Source of the DNA: Arcanobacterium urinimassiliense
GTDB lineage: Bacteria > Actinomycetota > Actinomycetes > Actinomycetales > Actinomycetaceae
Assembly: GCF_900119495.1 (NCBI RefSeq)
Contig: NZ_LT632435.1
Coordinates: 384,722 to 448,721, forward strand
DNA: 64,000 nt
Reading direction: 5' to 3'
The position numbers were made by a program, and so were the translations under genes. Under the pieces are notes generated by a model. The model made no database searches, was not told the origin of the DNA, and saw nothing but the letters and a program-made list of their open reading frames with translations. Below are positions 26,294 through 35,319 of this stretch, in pieces (position 1 is the first letter of the stretch; each line of letters begins with the position of its first letter).

Positions 26294-27058
26294 TTAGATA
26301 TCTGTGCGGGTAAAGCGCAGAACTCCTAAGACCAAGAATATCAAGGGGTAGATCCAGAAAATCCCCAAGGCCTGCCAGGGATCGAAATGGTTTTCTAAGC
26401 CCAGAATAGTTAACGAAGAGGTGACGTTATTTCCTAAATTTCCAAAGATGAAAGGAGGAAGCGTCTCTTGGAAAAACGGCTTAGGTATGAGGGTGATTAG
26501 CCCGAGCAACTCCGTGATTACAAATCCGAGAGTGATGGAACCAGCGGTAGAACGCAGCGTATAGCCAATTCCGAGCCCCAAAGCAGCCGACCCTAATAGC
26601 ATTAGAATCGTGCGTAGATAGATAATCAAAGTATTGGAGTCGAGATTATCGGTGGTATTTCCAGATAATGCCAGCAGTGCTACTCCGATGGCCAGCAGTA
26701 AAATCGCGACTAAAGCGCTATAGCTGAGTAAGGCCAACAGTTTGACGCTGAAAATTCGTCCGCGCCGTGGGTCAGCTAAGATTGAAGTGCGCATAGTGTT
26801 TTGGCTATATTCACTCGTCACTGCGCCTATGCCAATAATGAGCAGCAGTAATGACGGTAGTTTCCAAGGGATAGTTACTCCGGCAAAAGGCATAGGAATA
26901 TTGCTTTGGAACGCGGCTAATGCCATCAATGCGGAAAAAAGTATCACCAGTACTAGGGAAGTGATAATCGTAAATTTCGTAGTGGTGAGGCGGTAGAGTT
27001 CTGCCCGGTAAGAGCGCGAAAAAGAAACTTTATAGTTCGTCGATGCGGTATTTTCCAT
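26294..27058 (-). CDS. ABC-2 type transporter permease
   Basis: 254 residues with six hydrophobic helices (about 30-55, 70-95, 110-135, 145-170, 180-200 and 225-248), the layout of ABC-2 permeases such as BcrB and the lantibiotic-immunity exporters. It follows the ATPase by 2 bp, so the two form one exporter. Such pairs often pump bacteriocins, antibiotics or lipids out of the membrane. The substrate cannot be inferred. Confidence 0.85.
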   Translation of the reverse strand: MENTASTNYKVSFSRSYRAELYRLTTTKFTIITSLVLVILFSALMALAAFQSNIPMPFAGVTIPWKLPSLLLLIIGIGAVTSEYSQNTMRTSILADPRRGRIFSVKLLALLSYSALVAILLLAIGVALLALSGNTTDNLDSNTLIIYLRTILMLLGSAALGLGIGYTLRSTAGSITLGFVITELLGLITLIPKPFFQETLPPFIFGNLGNNVTSSLTILGLENHFDPWQALGIFWIYPLIFLVLGVLRFTRTDI

Positions 27059-27060
27059 GA

Positions 27061-28008
27061 TTATTGTTCCTTCTTCTCTCCGTGCTGCCGCCTAGAAGTG
27101 TATTCAAATTCTCCGGCCGTCATCTCCATAAAGACGTCTTCCAAAGAAGAGTGAATATCTTGTAGCTCGTGAATTTCGCAGTTTCGGGTATACAACAAAT
27201 TTCCTATTGAAGCGCAGCTGACGCCAGGTACTTCAATATAACCCCGGGGGCGTGCTGAATCAGCGGGTCGCTTTTCTGCCGAATAGCCAGCCGCAGTGAG
27301 CACCTGATAAATTTGCTCGTTATCCGCTCCTACTATTAGTGCCTTGGAGTGAGAAGCCGATTGAGTAAATTGCGTGACGGGGCCGGAAGCTAATAATTTA
27401 CCTTTCCCAATGATGATTAGGTCGTCGGCAGTAATCGCCATTTCGCTCATCAAGTGGGAAGAAATCAGTACGCTCCGCCCTTCTTGGGCATAAGTGCGCA
27501 CTAATTGGCGTATCCAACGCACCCCGTCTGGATCTAAGCCATTGACTGGCTCATCGAGGATAAGAACTTCCGGATTGCCGAGTAATGCGGTAGCTACACC
27601 GAGCCGTTGGCACATTCCGAGTGAAAAAGTTTTTACCTGTTTCTTCGCCACATTTTCAATTCCAGTTAGTCGCAGTACTTCTTCTACGCGCTCACGGCTA
27701 AAACCGTGGGTAGCAGCCACTGTGAGCAGATGCTGCCGAGCTGTGCGACCACCGTGAAAAGCCTTTCCGTCTAATAGAGCTCCGACTTTCGTGAGTGGTG
27801 AGGGTAATTTTTGATATTCCACTCCGTCAAAAGTGGTGCGCCCGGCGTTGGGGATATCAATTCCCAGCATGCAGCGCATCGTAGTCGATTTTCCTGAGCC
27901 GTTTGGCCCTAAGAACCCAGTAACTCTGCCGGGTTGCACTTGAAAAGAAAGATCGGAAACCGCCGTCTTTCGTCCATATTTTTTCGTCAGGTTTTCTACC
28001 GTAATCAC
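27061..28008 (-). CDS. ABC transporter ATP-binding protein
   Basis: 315 residues. Walker A GPNGSGKST near residue 35, signature FSLGMCQRL, Walker B LILDEPVNGLDPDG, and the switch His in ISSHLMSEM are all intact. The long C-terminal extension (about 220-315) is typical of BcrA/CcmA-type exporters (drug or bacteriocin export). AGGAGGTAGC is a strong ribosome site. First gene of the two-gene unit. Confidence 0.92.
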   Translation of the reverse strand: MITVENLTKKYGRKTAVSDLSFQVQPGRVTGFLGPNGSGKSTTMRCMLGIDIPNAGRTTFDGVEYQKLPSPLTKVGALLDGKAFHGGRTARQHLLTVAATHGFSRERVEEVLRLTGIENVAKKQVKTFSLGMCQRLGVATALLGNPEVLILDEPVNGLDPDGVRWIRQLVRTYAQEGRSVLISSHLMSEMAITADDLIIIGKGKLLASGPVTQFTQSASHSKALIVGADNEQIYQVLTAAGYSAEKRPADSARPRGYIEVPGVSCASIGNLLYTRNCEIHELQDIHSSLEDVFMEMTAGEFEYTSRRQHGEKKEQ

Positions 28009-28066
28009 CAGCTACCTCCTCGGTAGGTATTTCCTTATCAAAATAGCATTATTGCCAATGCGTTTC

Positions 28067-28156
28067 TATGTGGGCATAGTTATGTGAGCACAGTTATGTG
28101 GGCATAGTTATGTGAGCATAGTTATGTAGGCATAGTTATGTAGGCATAGTTATGTG
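28067..28156. repeat. 14-bp tandem repeats
   Basis: About six and a half copies of a 14-bp unit close to GTGGGCATAGTTAT, with variants GTGAGC and GTAGGC, between the ABC ATPase and the BI-1 gene. They lie upstream of both divergent genes. Confidence 0.9.
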
Positions 28157-28292
28157 GGATATGCGGGCAAAGTTATGCCGGTATGGTTACGGAAATGTTC
28201 GCTTTAGGAGTATTTTTCAACTATTTATTTCTCGGAGCTCTCCAGTAGGATAAATATAGAAAACCGAGGATTCACTACCTGAGGAGGCAGTC

Positions 28293-29159
28293 ATGAGTAA
28301 CCCGGTAATGGAACGTAATCCTTATTTCAAGGCTGCGCCGGGGCGAGTAAATACGCCACCGGTAAACCGCGGCAATGTAGGGGAAACCAGTTACGATAAC
28401 GATTATTCGCCCTACGCTGCCCCGAGCTATCAGAATCAAGCGGATGCGGCATATGCCGGTACGGCCGCGCCTTTTAGTACCGCCGAGTCGATGAGCTATC
28501 GCGATGCGATGAATAAAACGGCAATTTTATTGGCGACGGCGATAATCTCCGGAGTGGCAGCCGTAGTGCTATTCCCGCCGGCTGCTTTAACTTCTTTGGC
28601 AATGATTTGTTCCCTCGTCGCCTTCGTGGTCGGGATGGTAATTGCTTTTAAGCGTATTGTGCCGCGTGGCTTAGCCATAGCCTATGCCGTTTTAGAAGGG
28701 GTGACTTTAGGAGCGCTTACCGGTTTTCTGGAACTCTATATTCCCGGTATCGCTATTCAGACTATTCTCGCCACCACCGTAATAGTGGGGGTGACCTTAG
28801 CACTTCACTACAGTGGCAAAGTGCGCACAACTGCGCGCGGTCTAAAATTCGTGCTTATAGCTGCAATCGGTGGAATTATCTTTAGTTTCCTAAATATGCT
28901 GCTCATGATGTTTACGAATTTTAATATCCGCACGGATATCACTTTCTTAGGTATGCCACTCGGAGTGGGGCTGGGGATACTCATGATACTGGTGGCGGCC
29001 TATATGCTGATTGCCGATTTTGAAGCAGTGCAGGTGGCGGTGCAAAATGGAGCTCCGCGGGAGTTTGCTTGGACTTGCGCCATCGGCATTGTGATGACTA
29101 TTTTCTGGATCTACTTAGAGGTGCTCCGCATCATAGCGATACTGGCAGATAATCGCTAG
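28293..29159 (+). CDS. Bax inhibitor-1/YccA family membrane protein
   Basis: 288 residues. A soluble N-terminal tail of about 75 residues is rich in Asn, Pro, Tyr and Ala (SPYAAPSYQNQA). Seven membrane helices follow. Conserved BI-1 features are 'YAVLEGVTLGALTGF' in the third helix and 'ADFEAVQVAVQNGAPREFAW', with the acidic residues of the proposed proton/calcium-leak site. The bacterial role is unclear; members are proposed calcium leak channels or modulators of membrane proteases. A bidirectional terminator follows at 29271. Confidence 0.9.
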   Translation: MSNPVMERNPYFKAAPGRVNTPPVNRGNVGETSYDNDYSPYAAPSYQNQADAAYAGTAAPFSTAESMSYRDAMNKTAILLATAIISGVAAVVLFPPAALTSLAMICSLVAFVVGMVIAFKRIVPRGLAIAYAVLEGVTLGALTGFLELYIPGIAIQTILATTVIVGVTLALHYSGKVRTTARGLKFVLIAAIGGIIFSFLNMLLMMFTNFNIRTDITFLGMPLGVGLGILMILVAAYMLIADFEAVQVAVQNGAPREFAWTCAIGIVMTIFWIYLEVLRIIAILADNR

Positions 29160-29270
29160 GAAGTAATAGCGCTCGGAAGTCTGGTAATCGCTAAAAGCTT
29201 GGCGATTACTAGAAAAGCTGGCAATTTGGAAAGCCGGTATAGCGCGCTTTGCATCCTTTAGGTGAAACTT

Positions 29271-29308
29271 AAATCCGCCCAACGAAAGTTATTTCGCTGG
29301 GCGGATTT
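29271..29308. terminator. Bidirectional terminator
   Basis: Inverted repeat AAATCCGCCC/GGGCGGATTT with an extended AACGAAA...TTTCGCT inner stem. It lies between the convergent BI-1 and FKBP genes, so it probably serves both. Confidence 0.75.
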
Positions 29309-29367
29309 ATAAGTTATAGGTGAATTAAATTTTGCGGTATTTAGCGCTGTAAATAGCTAAATGTGCT

Positions 29368-29781
29368 TTAATTCTTGCGGTAAGCTCCGAGAATATCTAC
29401 CACGAATACGAGGGTATCTTCTCCGGAAATACCGGCGCGCGGATTTCCCCGTTCCCCGTAGCCTTTTACAGGAGGTACCGAAATAAGCACGCGGCTTCCT
29501 ACCTGCTTACCTACGAGAGCTTGATCCCAGCCTTGGATTACCATTCCCACGCCAATCGGGAAACGAGCTGGTTCAGCCCGGAAATAAGAAGAATCAAATA
29601 TATCGCCGCCCCAAATTTGGCCGTGATAATTTACTTCTATTTCCTGCCCCGGCTGCACTACTGTGCCATTACCTTCTTCTAGAATCTGCACCCGTAGCCC
29701 TTTAGGAGCGGGAGAATCTGGAAAAGTAATTTCGGGTACCTCGCCAAAAGATCCGGAAATTTTCGGTAGTACGACGTCCAT
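29368..29781 (-). CDS. FKBP-type peptidyl-prolyl isomerase
   Basis: 137 residues, cytoplasmic, single FKBP domain. Pocket motifs are in order: VNYHG, FDSS, 'GMVIQGWDQALVGKQVG', 'GYGERG' and 'DTLVFVVDIL'. It catalyses cis-trans isomerisation of X-Pro bonds. No signal peptide or membrane anchor is present. Standalone gene between the terminator and msrA. Confidence 0.95.
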   Translation of the reverse strand: MDVVLPKISGSFGEVPEITFPDSPAPKGLRVQILEEGNGTVVQPGQEIEVNYHGQIWGGDIFDSSYFRAEPARFPIGVGMVIQGWDQALVGKQVGSRVLISVPPVKGYGERGNPRAGISGEDTLVFVVDILGAYRKN

Positions 29782-29853
29782 TCGTATGCCTTTCTTATTA
29801 GATAATGCACCTTTATTCTACGCTATTTAGAGATTCGGCAGGGGGGAAGCTAT

Positions 29854-30459
29854 TTAGAGATTCGGCAGTGGGCAAGCTACGCCAGTGCGGCTGTGGCAGC
29901 GATAGCCCTGAGGGTGCTTTTGCAGATAGTTCTGATGATATTCTTCGGCTAAATAATACTTATAAGTTGCCGCCGGTAGAATATCGGTGACTATTTCTCC
30001 TCTGCCAGATCGTAATAATTGCTGCTGGTAGATTTGGCGCATCTCTTTGGCGAGTTTTTCTTGGGATGCCGAAGTATAGAAAATTAGGGAACGATACTGG
30101 CTTCCGCGGTCGTTACCTTGCCGATCGCGAGAAGTGGGATCGTGGCACTCCCAAAATATTTGGAGAATTTTTGCTGCGCTAATACTTTCTGTATCGAAAG
30201 TGACGCAAACCGTCTCCGCATGCCCCGTAGTTCCGCTGCAAACATCTTCATAACTGGGGTGGGGAAAAGTGCCTCCCATATAGCCCACACTCGTATCTAG
30301 TATGCCGGGAGTGTATTGATAAATTTCTTCTACACCCCAGAAGCAGCCGGCCGCTAGATAAATAGTTGCCGAGTTAGCTGAGTTATCCGAGTTATTTAAG
30401 CTATCTGAGCTAGCCGAGATATTTGCGCTAGCCAAGTTATCCGAGCTAGAAAGATTCAA
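29854..30459 (-). CDS. msrA: Peptide-methionine (S)-S-oxide reductase MsrA
   Basis: Repairs oxidised methionine in proteins. The nucleophile Cys is in AAGCFWGVEE; 'GYMGG...PSYEDVCSGTTGHAE' and the C-terminal 'YKYYLAEEYHQNYLQKHPQGY' are family-typical, and 'GVACP' offers a recycling cysteine. The first about 35 residues are Ser/Asn/Asp repeats (SSDNLA, SNDS-like) encoded by a degenerate 12-bp DNA repeat, so the real start may be further in. The annotated start overlaps the greA end by 14 bp, suggesting cotranscription. Confidence 0.92.
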   Translation of the reverse strand: MNLSSSDNLASANISASSDSLNNSDNSANSATIYLAAGCFWGVEEIYQYTPGILDTSVGYMGGTFPHPSYEDVCSGTTGHAETVCVTFDTESISAAKILQIFWECHDPTSRDRQGNDRGSQYRSLIFYTSASQEKLAKEMRQIYQQQLLRSGRGEIVTDILPAATYKYYLAEEYHQNYLQKHPQGYRCHSRTGVACPLPNL

Positions 30460-30919
30460 TTTTTTGTACTTCTACCTGGAATTCTTTTCCGTTCGGAGCG
30501 GTGTAAGCGGCTTTATCTCCTACTTTTAATCCCATAATCGAAGCCCCTAAAGGAGCAGATTCCGGATAGACGGGGATATCCAAATCAGCGGCCGCTTCCC
30601 GCGATCCCAGCAAAAACTTTTTCTCTTTTCCGTTCACCACAGCGGTGATAATTAAACCGGGCGCCACCACTTCCGCCGAGGTGGGAGCTTCCCCTACTTC
30701 GGCGTGCTCTAGCAGATAGGTGAGTTCCTGAATCCGCCCTTCCATCTTCGACTGTTCCTCGCGAGCTGCATGATAGCCGCCGTTTTCGCGTAAATCTCCT
30801 TCGGAACGCGCCGCCTCAATACGGGCCGCAATCTCAGTGCGTCCGGTGGTCTTTAGGCGCTCCAACTCTGCGTTTAAGCGGTCGAAAGTACTCTGTGAGA
30901 GCCAAGTTGTATCTGCCAT
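30446..30919 (-). CDS. greA: Transcription elongation factor GreA
   Basis: Rescues backtracked RNA polymerase by stimulating transcript cleavage. 157 residues. The N-terminal coiled coil has the conserved acidic tip 'EGDLRENGGYHAA'; the C-terminal FKBP-like domain has 'PLGASIMGLKVGDKAAY'. Good site (GAGGAG) before the ATG. msrA overlaps its 3' end. Confidence 0.96.
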   Translation of the reverse strand: MADTTWLSQSTFDRLNAELERLKTTGRTEIAARIEAARSEGDLRENGGYHAAREEQSKMEGRIQELTYLLEHAEVGEAPTSAEVVAPGLIITAVVNGKEKKFLLGSREAAADLDIPVYPESAPLGASIMGLKVGDKAAYTAPNGKEFQVEVQKIESF

Positions 30920-31354
30920 CGCTTTCTCCTCTTACTCCGCCGGCCATATTCTGCTTTATTCCGCGGGAATCCATTTTTCAGAGCAGTTATTTCTGCCCTG
31001 CCGCCTGTGTGCTTACGAATACTCAATAATAGAACGTTAAAAAAAGTTTTTCTACTTATCTATTTCCTCATTCTGCATTTCTAGTCATTTGTATTTCGGG
31101 GCAGTTTGTATTTCTTGCGCTCATTATTTTTCGGGCGGGCGTTATATTTTGGGTGCTCGTTATTTTTCGGGTGTTTGCATTTTTGAGTATTTACTTTTTA
31201 GGTATTCGCTTTGGGAGCGTTCATGACGTTCGCTTCTTGGCCGTTCACCTAAAGCAGCTTGAGAGGAGAAAATTGCGAAGAATCGGCAGGGTGGATAGAG
31301 TTTCAGAGGAGAAAAGCAGAAATTTGTGAAAGATAGATAAGCTGAGGAGAATAA
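30920..31354. other. T-rich divergent intergenic region
   Basis: About 430 bp between greA and mca without a supported gene. Around 31095-31200 the motif CGTTATTTTTCGGG recurs in degenerate form three times; otherwise nothing was seen. It probably contains the promoters of both genes. Confidence 0.45.
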
Positions 31355-32236
31355 TTGGTTACGGAAAAACGCCTGCTCGCTGTACATGCTCATCCCGACG
31401 ACGAAGCGTCTAAAGGAGCGGGGACGGCGGCAAAATACGCCCAGCAGGGGCGCGTGCGTATTGTGACCTGTACGGGTGGAGAGCGGGGAGATATTCTCAA
31501 CCCGTATCTAAAAATTACGCCGGAACTGGAGCAGGATTTAGTGGGGGTACGCCGCGCGGAAATGGCGGCGGCAGCGGCTGCTTTGGGGGTAGAGCACACT
31601 TGGCTCGGGTTTATTGATTCGGGATTACCTACGGGTGATCCTTTGCCTCCGGTGCCGGAGGGTTCTTTTGCAGCGATTCCGCTAGATGAACCAATACGGC
31701 GTCTAACGGCAGAAATCAGAGAATTTCGCCCACAGGTGCTTATTTGCTACGACGAAAGTGGTGGATATCCGCATCCAGATCATATTCGAGCTCATGAAGT
31801 ATCCGTGGGTGCCTATCGAGCGGCAGCTGATGCGAATTACGCTCCCGAACTGGGAGAGCCGTGGCAGATTACAAAAGTTTATTACGATATTTCGCTTTCG
31901 CGGCGCCGTATGCGCACCCTACACGAAGGGTTGCTGGCGCGGGGGAAAGAGAGCCCTTTAGAAGTTTGGTTTACGCGGCATTCGCATGAACAGCGGCCGG
32001 AAGAGCTCCCTGCCAGTGCGCGTATCGACGTAGCTGAGTTTTTTCCGCAGCGCGATGCGGCGTTACGTGCGCACCAGACGCAGATTTCTCCCGATAGTAC
32101 TTTTTTTGCAGTGCCGCGCGATATCGAGGCAGAAATTTGGCCATGGGAAGAGTTCTACCTTGCTTTTTCGCAGGTAGGAATGCCGGAGAAAATGGAGAGT
32201 GACCTCTTTGCCCGTATACCAGGAATCGAAAGCTAA
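31355..32236 (+). CDS. mca: Mycothiol S-conjugate amidase
   Basis: Cleaves mycothiol adducts to release mercapturic acids in detoxification. 293 residues, PIG-L/LmbE fold. The zinc site is seen as HAHPDDEAS (residues 11-19) and 'HPDHIRAHE'; 'GERGDILNP' is the Mca rather than MshB variant. Start is TTG at 31355 with GAGGAGA 5 bases before it. Strong marker of an actinobacterium that makes mycothiol. Confidence 0.93.
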   Translation: MVTEKRLLAVHAHPDDEASKGAGTAAKYAQQGRVRIVTCTGGERGDILNPYLKITPELEQDLVGVRRAEMAAAAAALGVEHTWLGFIDSGLPTGDPLPPVPEGSFAAIPLDEPIRRLTAEIREFRPQVLICYDESGGYPHPDHIRAHEVSVGAYRAAADANYAPELGEPWQITKVYYDISLSRRRMRTLHEGLLARGKESPLEVWFTRHSHEQRPEELPASARIDVAEFFPQRDAALRAHQTQISPDSTFFAVPRDIEAEIWPWEEFYLAFSQVGMPEKMESDLFARIPGIES

Positions 32237-32303
32237 TTTACCGCGGCAAAGCTAAATTACCGCAGCGGAGATTCTCTTCTACTGGGTGCTGGTGCACTTC
32301 CCG

Positions 32304-32957
32304 TCATTGGATAGCGCAGAGGGCTAACCAGATGGCTACAGCGTGGCAAGCATAGCCAGCTACCGTGCCGAGATGGAAAAATTCGTGGAATCCAAAATAC
32401 TTTGGCCAGGGGTTCGGCCAGCGGAATGCATAGCAGAGCGCTCCAATTGTATAGGCTAAACCACCGGCAAAAAGTAACCAAACTACGGCGGGGTGGCCGT
32501 TTCTCCAAAAATCCGGTAAAAACCAGATTGCTACCCAGCCGAGAGCGATATAGAGAGATACGTAGAGGGCGCGTGGTGCATTCATCCACAGTACGCGCAT
32601 AGACATCCCTACTATGGCTCCTATCCAGACGATGCTCAATACTAGCCGAGCGCGCGCGGGGGTAAGTAGCAGCACCGATAGCGGTGTATAGGTGCCGGCG
32701 ATTAATAAAAATATATTGGAGTGGTCGAGGCGGCGGAAAATTCCCCATACTTTGGGACTCCAATTGCCGAGATGGTAAGTAGCGGAGCAGCCAAATAGTA
32801 TTAACCCAGCTAGACCGTAGATAGCTATAGCTACATGCGGGGCGGTGCCGGCGGCGAAAATAAAGAGCAATATCGAATTAGCGAGCGCTAAAGGGGTAGC
32901 GCATAGATGAATCCAGCCGCGAGCTTTAGGTTTTGCTTCGTCAGGAGTGCGTGACAT
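32304..32957 (-). CDS. Hemolysin III (TrhA/PAQR) family membrane protein
   Basis: 217 residues with seven membrane helices. The metal-site motifs of the family are present: SATYHL, RLDHSNIF and HEFFHL, whose histidines bind a metal in PAQR-fold proteins. Despite the name, bacterial members are linked to membrane lipid homeostasis rather than haemolysis. The gene is convergent with mca. Confidence 0.9.
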   Translation of the reverse strand: MSRTPDEAKPKARGWIHLCATPLALANSILLFIFAAGTAPHVAIAIYGLAGLILFGCSATYHLGNWSPKVWGIFRRLDHSNIFLLIAGTYTPLSVLLLTPARARLVLSIVWIGAIVGMSMRVLWMNAPRALYVSLYIALGWVAIWFLPDFWRNGHPAVVWLLFAGGLAYTIGALCYAFRWPNPWPKYFGFHEFFHLGTVAGYACHAVAIWLALCAIQ

Positions 32958-33137
32958 CTTTTTCCTCTGTTGTGTGCCTAGTATCTGCCTCAGCCTCTAG
33001 AATACGCTCCTCTTTTTATGCGGTAAACCGGAGCTGCGGGGGTAAATAATAGAGAAAATAGGAAGCAAAAATTACCTGTTTCGTAGCTATCGTTTTAAAA
33101 TAAAAGATAGAGTGAAGCATACTTATTTGGCGCTGGA

Positions 33138-33917
33138 ATGAGAGGGGTAAACAAGATGTGGATTCCTAATTTTGTGTACTCTCTCTATGAGCGCAGCCTT
33201 ATCCAGCAGATTGATGAAACTAATATCCCGCAGCACGTGGGAATTATTTTAGATGGAAATCGCCGGTGGGCAAATTCTCTCGGTATGACTGCTTCGAGTG
33301 GGCATCGCAAGGGCGCCTATCACGTGACGGAAGTGCTGGAGTGGTGCGAAGAAGCGCATATTAAACTGGTGACTCTTTGGATGCTCTCTACTGATAATTT
33401 GAAACGAGCAGAAGCTGAGCTAGCGGAGTTACTCGATATTATCGCTGATTTGATAGAGGATATGGCGAAATCTCAGCGGTGGGAGTTGCGAGTACTTGGA
33501 GATTTAGATCTATTGCCACCGGCCATCGCGGCGCGTATAAAAAAGGCTGTCGCCTCTACTTCTAGTGGCGGGAAAATGCAGGTAAATGTGGCTATCGGCT
33601 ACGGAGGACGGCAAGAAATCACCAATGCGGTGCGCAGATATCTTTCGGAGCAGGCCGCGCAAGGTAAAGAACTGGGTGAAGTAGCGCATTCGATTACCGT
33701 AAGTGATATTACCGAGCATATGTATACGCGCGGGCAGCCAGATCCGGATTTAATTATTCGTACTTCGGGAGAGCAAAGATTAAGTGGATTTTTGCTCTGG
33801 CAGACGGTGCACACGGAGTTCTATTTTTGCGAAACTTTCTGGCCAGATTTTCGGCGCACAGATTTCTTGCGGGCTTTGCGCGATTTTTCGGCGCGCGAAC
33901 GCCGTATGGGCGTATGA
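33138..33917 (+). CDS. uppS: Isoprenyl transferase (cis-prenyl diphosphate synthase)
   Basis: 259 residues. Builds polyprenyl diphosphate carriers for cell wall synthesis by adding isopentenyl units. Catalytic Asp in ILDGNRRWA; the other conserved segments are 'GHRKGAYHVTEVLEWC', 'TLWMLSTDNLKR' and 'IRTSGEQRLSGFLLWQ'. Actinobacteria usually carry two paralogues, one making short-chain and one long-chain products; which this is cannot be told. Start could be the ATG at 33138 or the one at 33156 (MWIPNF). Confidence 0.94.
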   Translation: MRGVNKMWIPNFVYSLYERSLIQQIDETNIPQHVGIILDGNRRWANSLGMTASSGHRKGAYHVTEVLEWCEEAHIKLVTLWMLSTDNLKRAEAELAELLDIIADLIEDMAKSQRWELRVLGDLDLLPPAIAARIKKAVASTSSGGKMQVNVAIGYGGRQEITNAVRRYLSEQAAQGKELGEVAHSITVSDITEHMYTRGQPDPDLIIRTSGEQRLSGFLLWQTVHTEFYFCETFWPDFRRTDFLRALRDFSARERRMGV

Positions 33918-33954
33918 AATTAGCTATGTGGGAAGTAACGGTATATGAGGCTTG

Positions 33955-34031
33955 CTACGTGCTTACTGTGAATTTCTAACTTTGTGCCTACCGTGAATCT
34001 ACAGTGAATTTGTAGTGAATTTGTAGTGAAT
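33955..34031. repeat. Short degenerate repeats
   Basis: Four to five imperfect copies of GTGAATCTACA/GTGAATTTGTA between uppS and the PfkB kinase gene. No hairpin or gene is evident. Confidence 0.6.
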
Positions 34032-34940
34032 CTATAGCGCGCCTACGGAGTAATCTTCTGATTTAGCGGAAATTTCTTTTCGCGTAGGTAGATGCTCTCC
34101 GTGCTGACTGAGAGAAATTCCGGCGGCGGTAGCTCCGTAAGAACCCAAGGATACTAATGCCGCCTTGGAAAGATTGCGAATACCGTTTATTTCTTCTCTT
34201 CCGAGCACGCTGAGCCGCGCTAAACCATCAATAAATGCCGCCATTAGCGAATCTTCAGCTCCGCTTGAATCAGCTATCCGCACTTCGGCGCTCGGAATAG
34301 TGATTTGGTGGCGGGAAGTGTAAAGCTGCAATCCGGATTCTTGCTGGGAGATAAGCGCTAAAGCGACTCCTTTTGCCAAAATTCGCTGGGCTATTTTTTC
34401 GAGGTTATTTTCCGGGTAGAGAATAGCTAAATCTTTTGCCTGCGCTTTTAATACGTCGATAAAAGGTAAATAAGATTCGAATTGAGCGCGTAGTTGCGTG
34501 GAATTCTTTTCCGTATCCGTTGGCAGATTTAAATTATAAGAAATAGTGGCATAGGGGTGATACAGCTTTATCCACTCTGCGCTCGGGGTGGAGATATTTT
34601 TGCTTGACGCAGGAGCATTGACTGACGCAGGAGCATTTTCGCAATAAGAATTTGCTTCGCTCGATTCGATATGCACGAGAAGTGGGGCCGCGGTGGGAAT
34701 ATCCGCCCGCGCCGTGGATGGATTGTAAATCTTTATCGCATTTTCCTGGCAATATTGAAGAATCTGGGTATTTAACTCCGTATTTTCTAAAGCTGGGAGC
34801 AGTAGAGAAACTGCCCGCCCGAGGCGCGCTAAGCCCGTAGCTATGTTTAGTGAAGTCCCGCCGGTAAGTGGAGCAGATTTTTCCCAAGTCTCAGCTGTAA
34901 AAAGCTGCGGCGGATCTTCTCCAATGACGAGAAAAGTCAT
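34032..34940 (-). CDS. PfkB-family carbohydrate kinase
   Basis: 302 residues, ribokinase fold. N-terminal 'GGTSLNIATGLARLG' is the sugar-binding GG(x)xxN motif. The C-terminal anion-hole motif reads 'DSSGAEDSLMAAFIDG', where Glu replaces the second Gly of GAGD while the catalytic Asp is kept. About 30 Ser/Ala/Asn-rich residues (near 100-130) look like an insertion. Likely a fructokinase-like enzyme; substrate uncertain. Its ATG overlaps the xseB stop by 4 bp, so it is in an operon with the exonuclease VII genes. Confidence 0.85.
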   Translation of the reverse strand: MTFLVIGEDPPQLFTAETWEKSAPLTGGTSLNIATGLARLGRAVSLLLPALENTELNTQILQYCQENAIKIYNPSTARADIPTAAPLLVHIESSEANSYCENAPASVNAPASSKNISTPSAEWIKLYHPYATISYNLNLPTDTEKNSTQLRAQFESYLPFIDVLKAQAKDLAILYPENNLEKIAQRILAKGVALALISQQESGLQLYTSRHQITIPSAEVRIADSSGAEDSLMAAFIDGLARLSVLGREEINGIRNLSKAALVSLGSYGATAAGISLSQHGEHLPTRKEISAKSEDYSVGAL

Positions 34941-35317
34941 TCTGCTGCTCCGTCTGGGGTCGCTACCCCGTCTAGGTTTTCTTCCGCTTCGGCGCGCGCT
35001 GCTTCGAGCCGAGCGCGGGCACTATCTAACCATTCTTGGCAGCGCTTCCCGAGCGCTTCTCCCAATTCCCAGAGTTGGAGCGAATCTTCTAAAGAGATAT
35101 TTCCCGCCTCCAAACTCCGCACTATTTCCGCTAATTTATCGCGCGCTTCTTCGTAGCTCAGCTGCGCTATCTGGGATTCTAGAGCTTGGGTACGCGCTGA
35201 TTTAGCCGCCCCCGCCGATTTAGTTGTTTTTGCAGATTTAGCTGCCGCTGCTGATTTAGTTTCTCCAGCCGCTGGCGCTGCTTTAGAAGGAGAATTATCT
35301 CCAGGAGTAGTTTCCAT
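34937..35317 (-). CDS. xseB: Exodeoxyribonuclease VII small subunit
   Basis: 126 residues. The core (about 50-115: SYEEARDKLAEIVRSLEAG, 'SLEDSLQLWELGEAL') is the conserved XseB helical hairpin that coats the large subunit. The first 48 residues are an Ala/Lys/Ser-rich, probably unstructured tail and are unusual in length. It sits 2 bp after xseA and overlaps the kinase gene by 4 bp. Confidence 0.93.
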   Translation of the reverse strand: METTPGDNSPSKAAPAAGETKSAAAAKSAKTTKSAGAAKSARTQALESQIAQLSYEEARDKLAEIVRSLEAGNISLEDSLQLWELGEALGKRCQEWLDSARARLEAARAEAEENLDGVATPDGAAE

Positions 35318-35319
35318 TT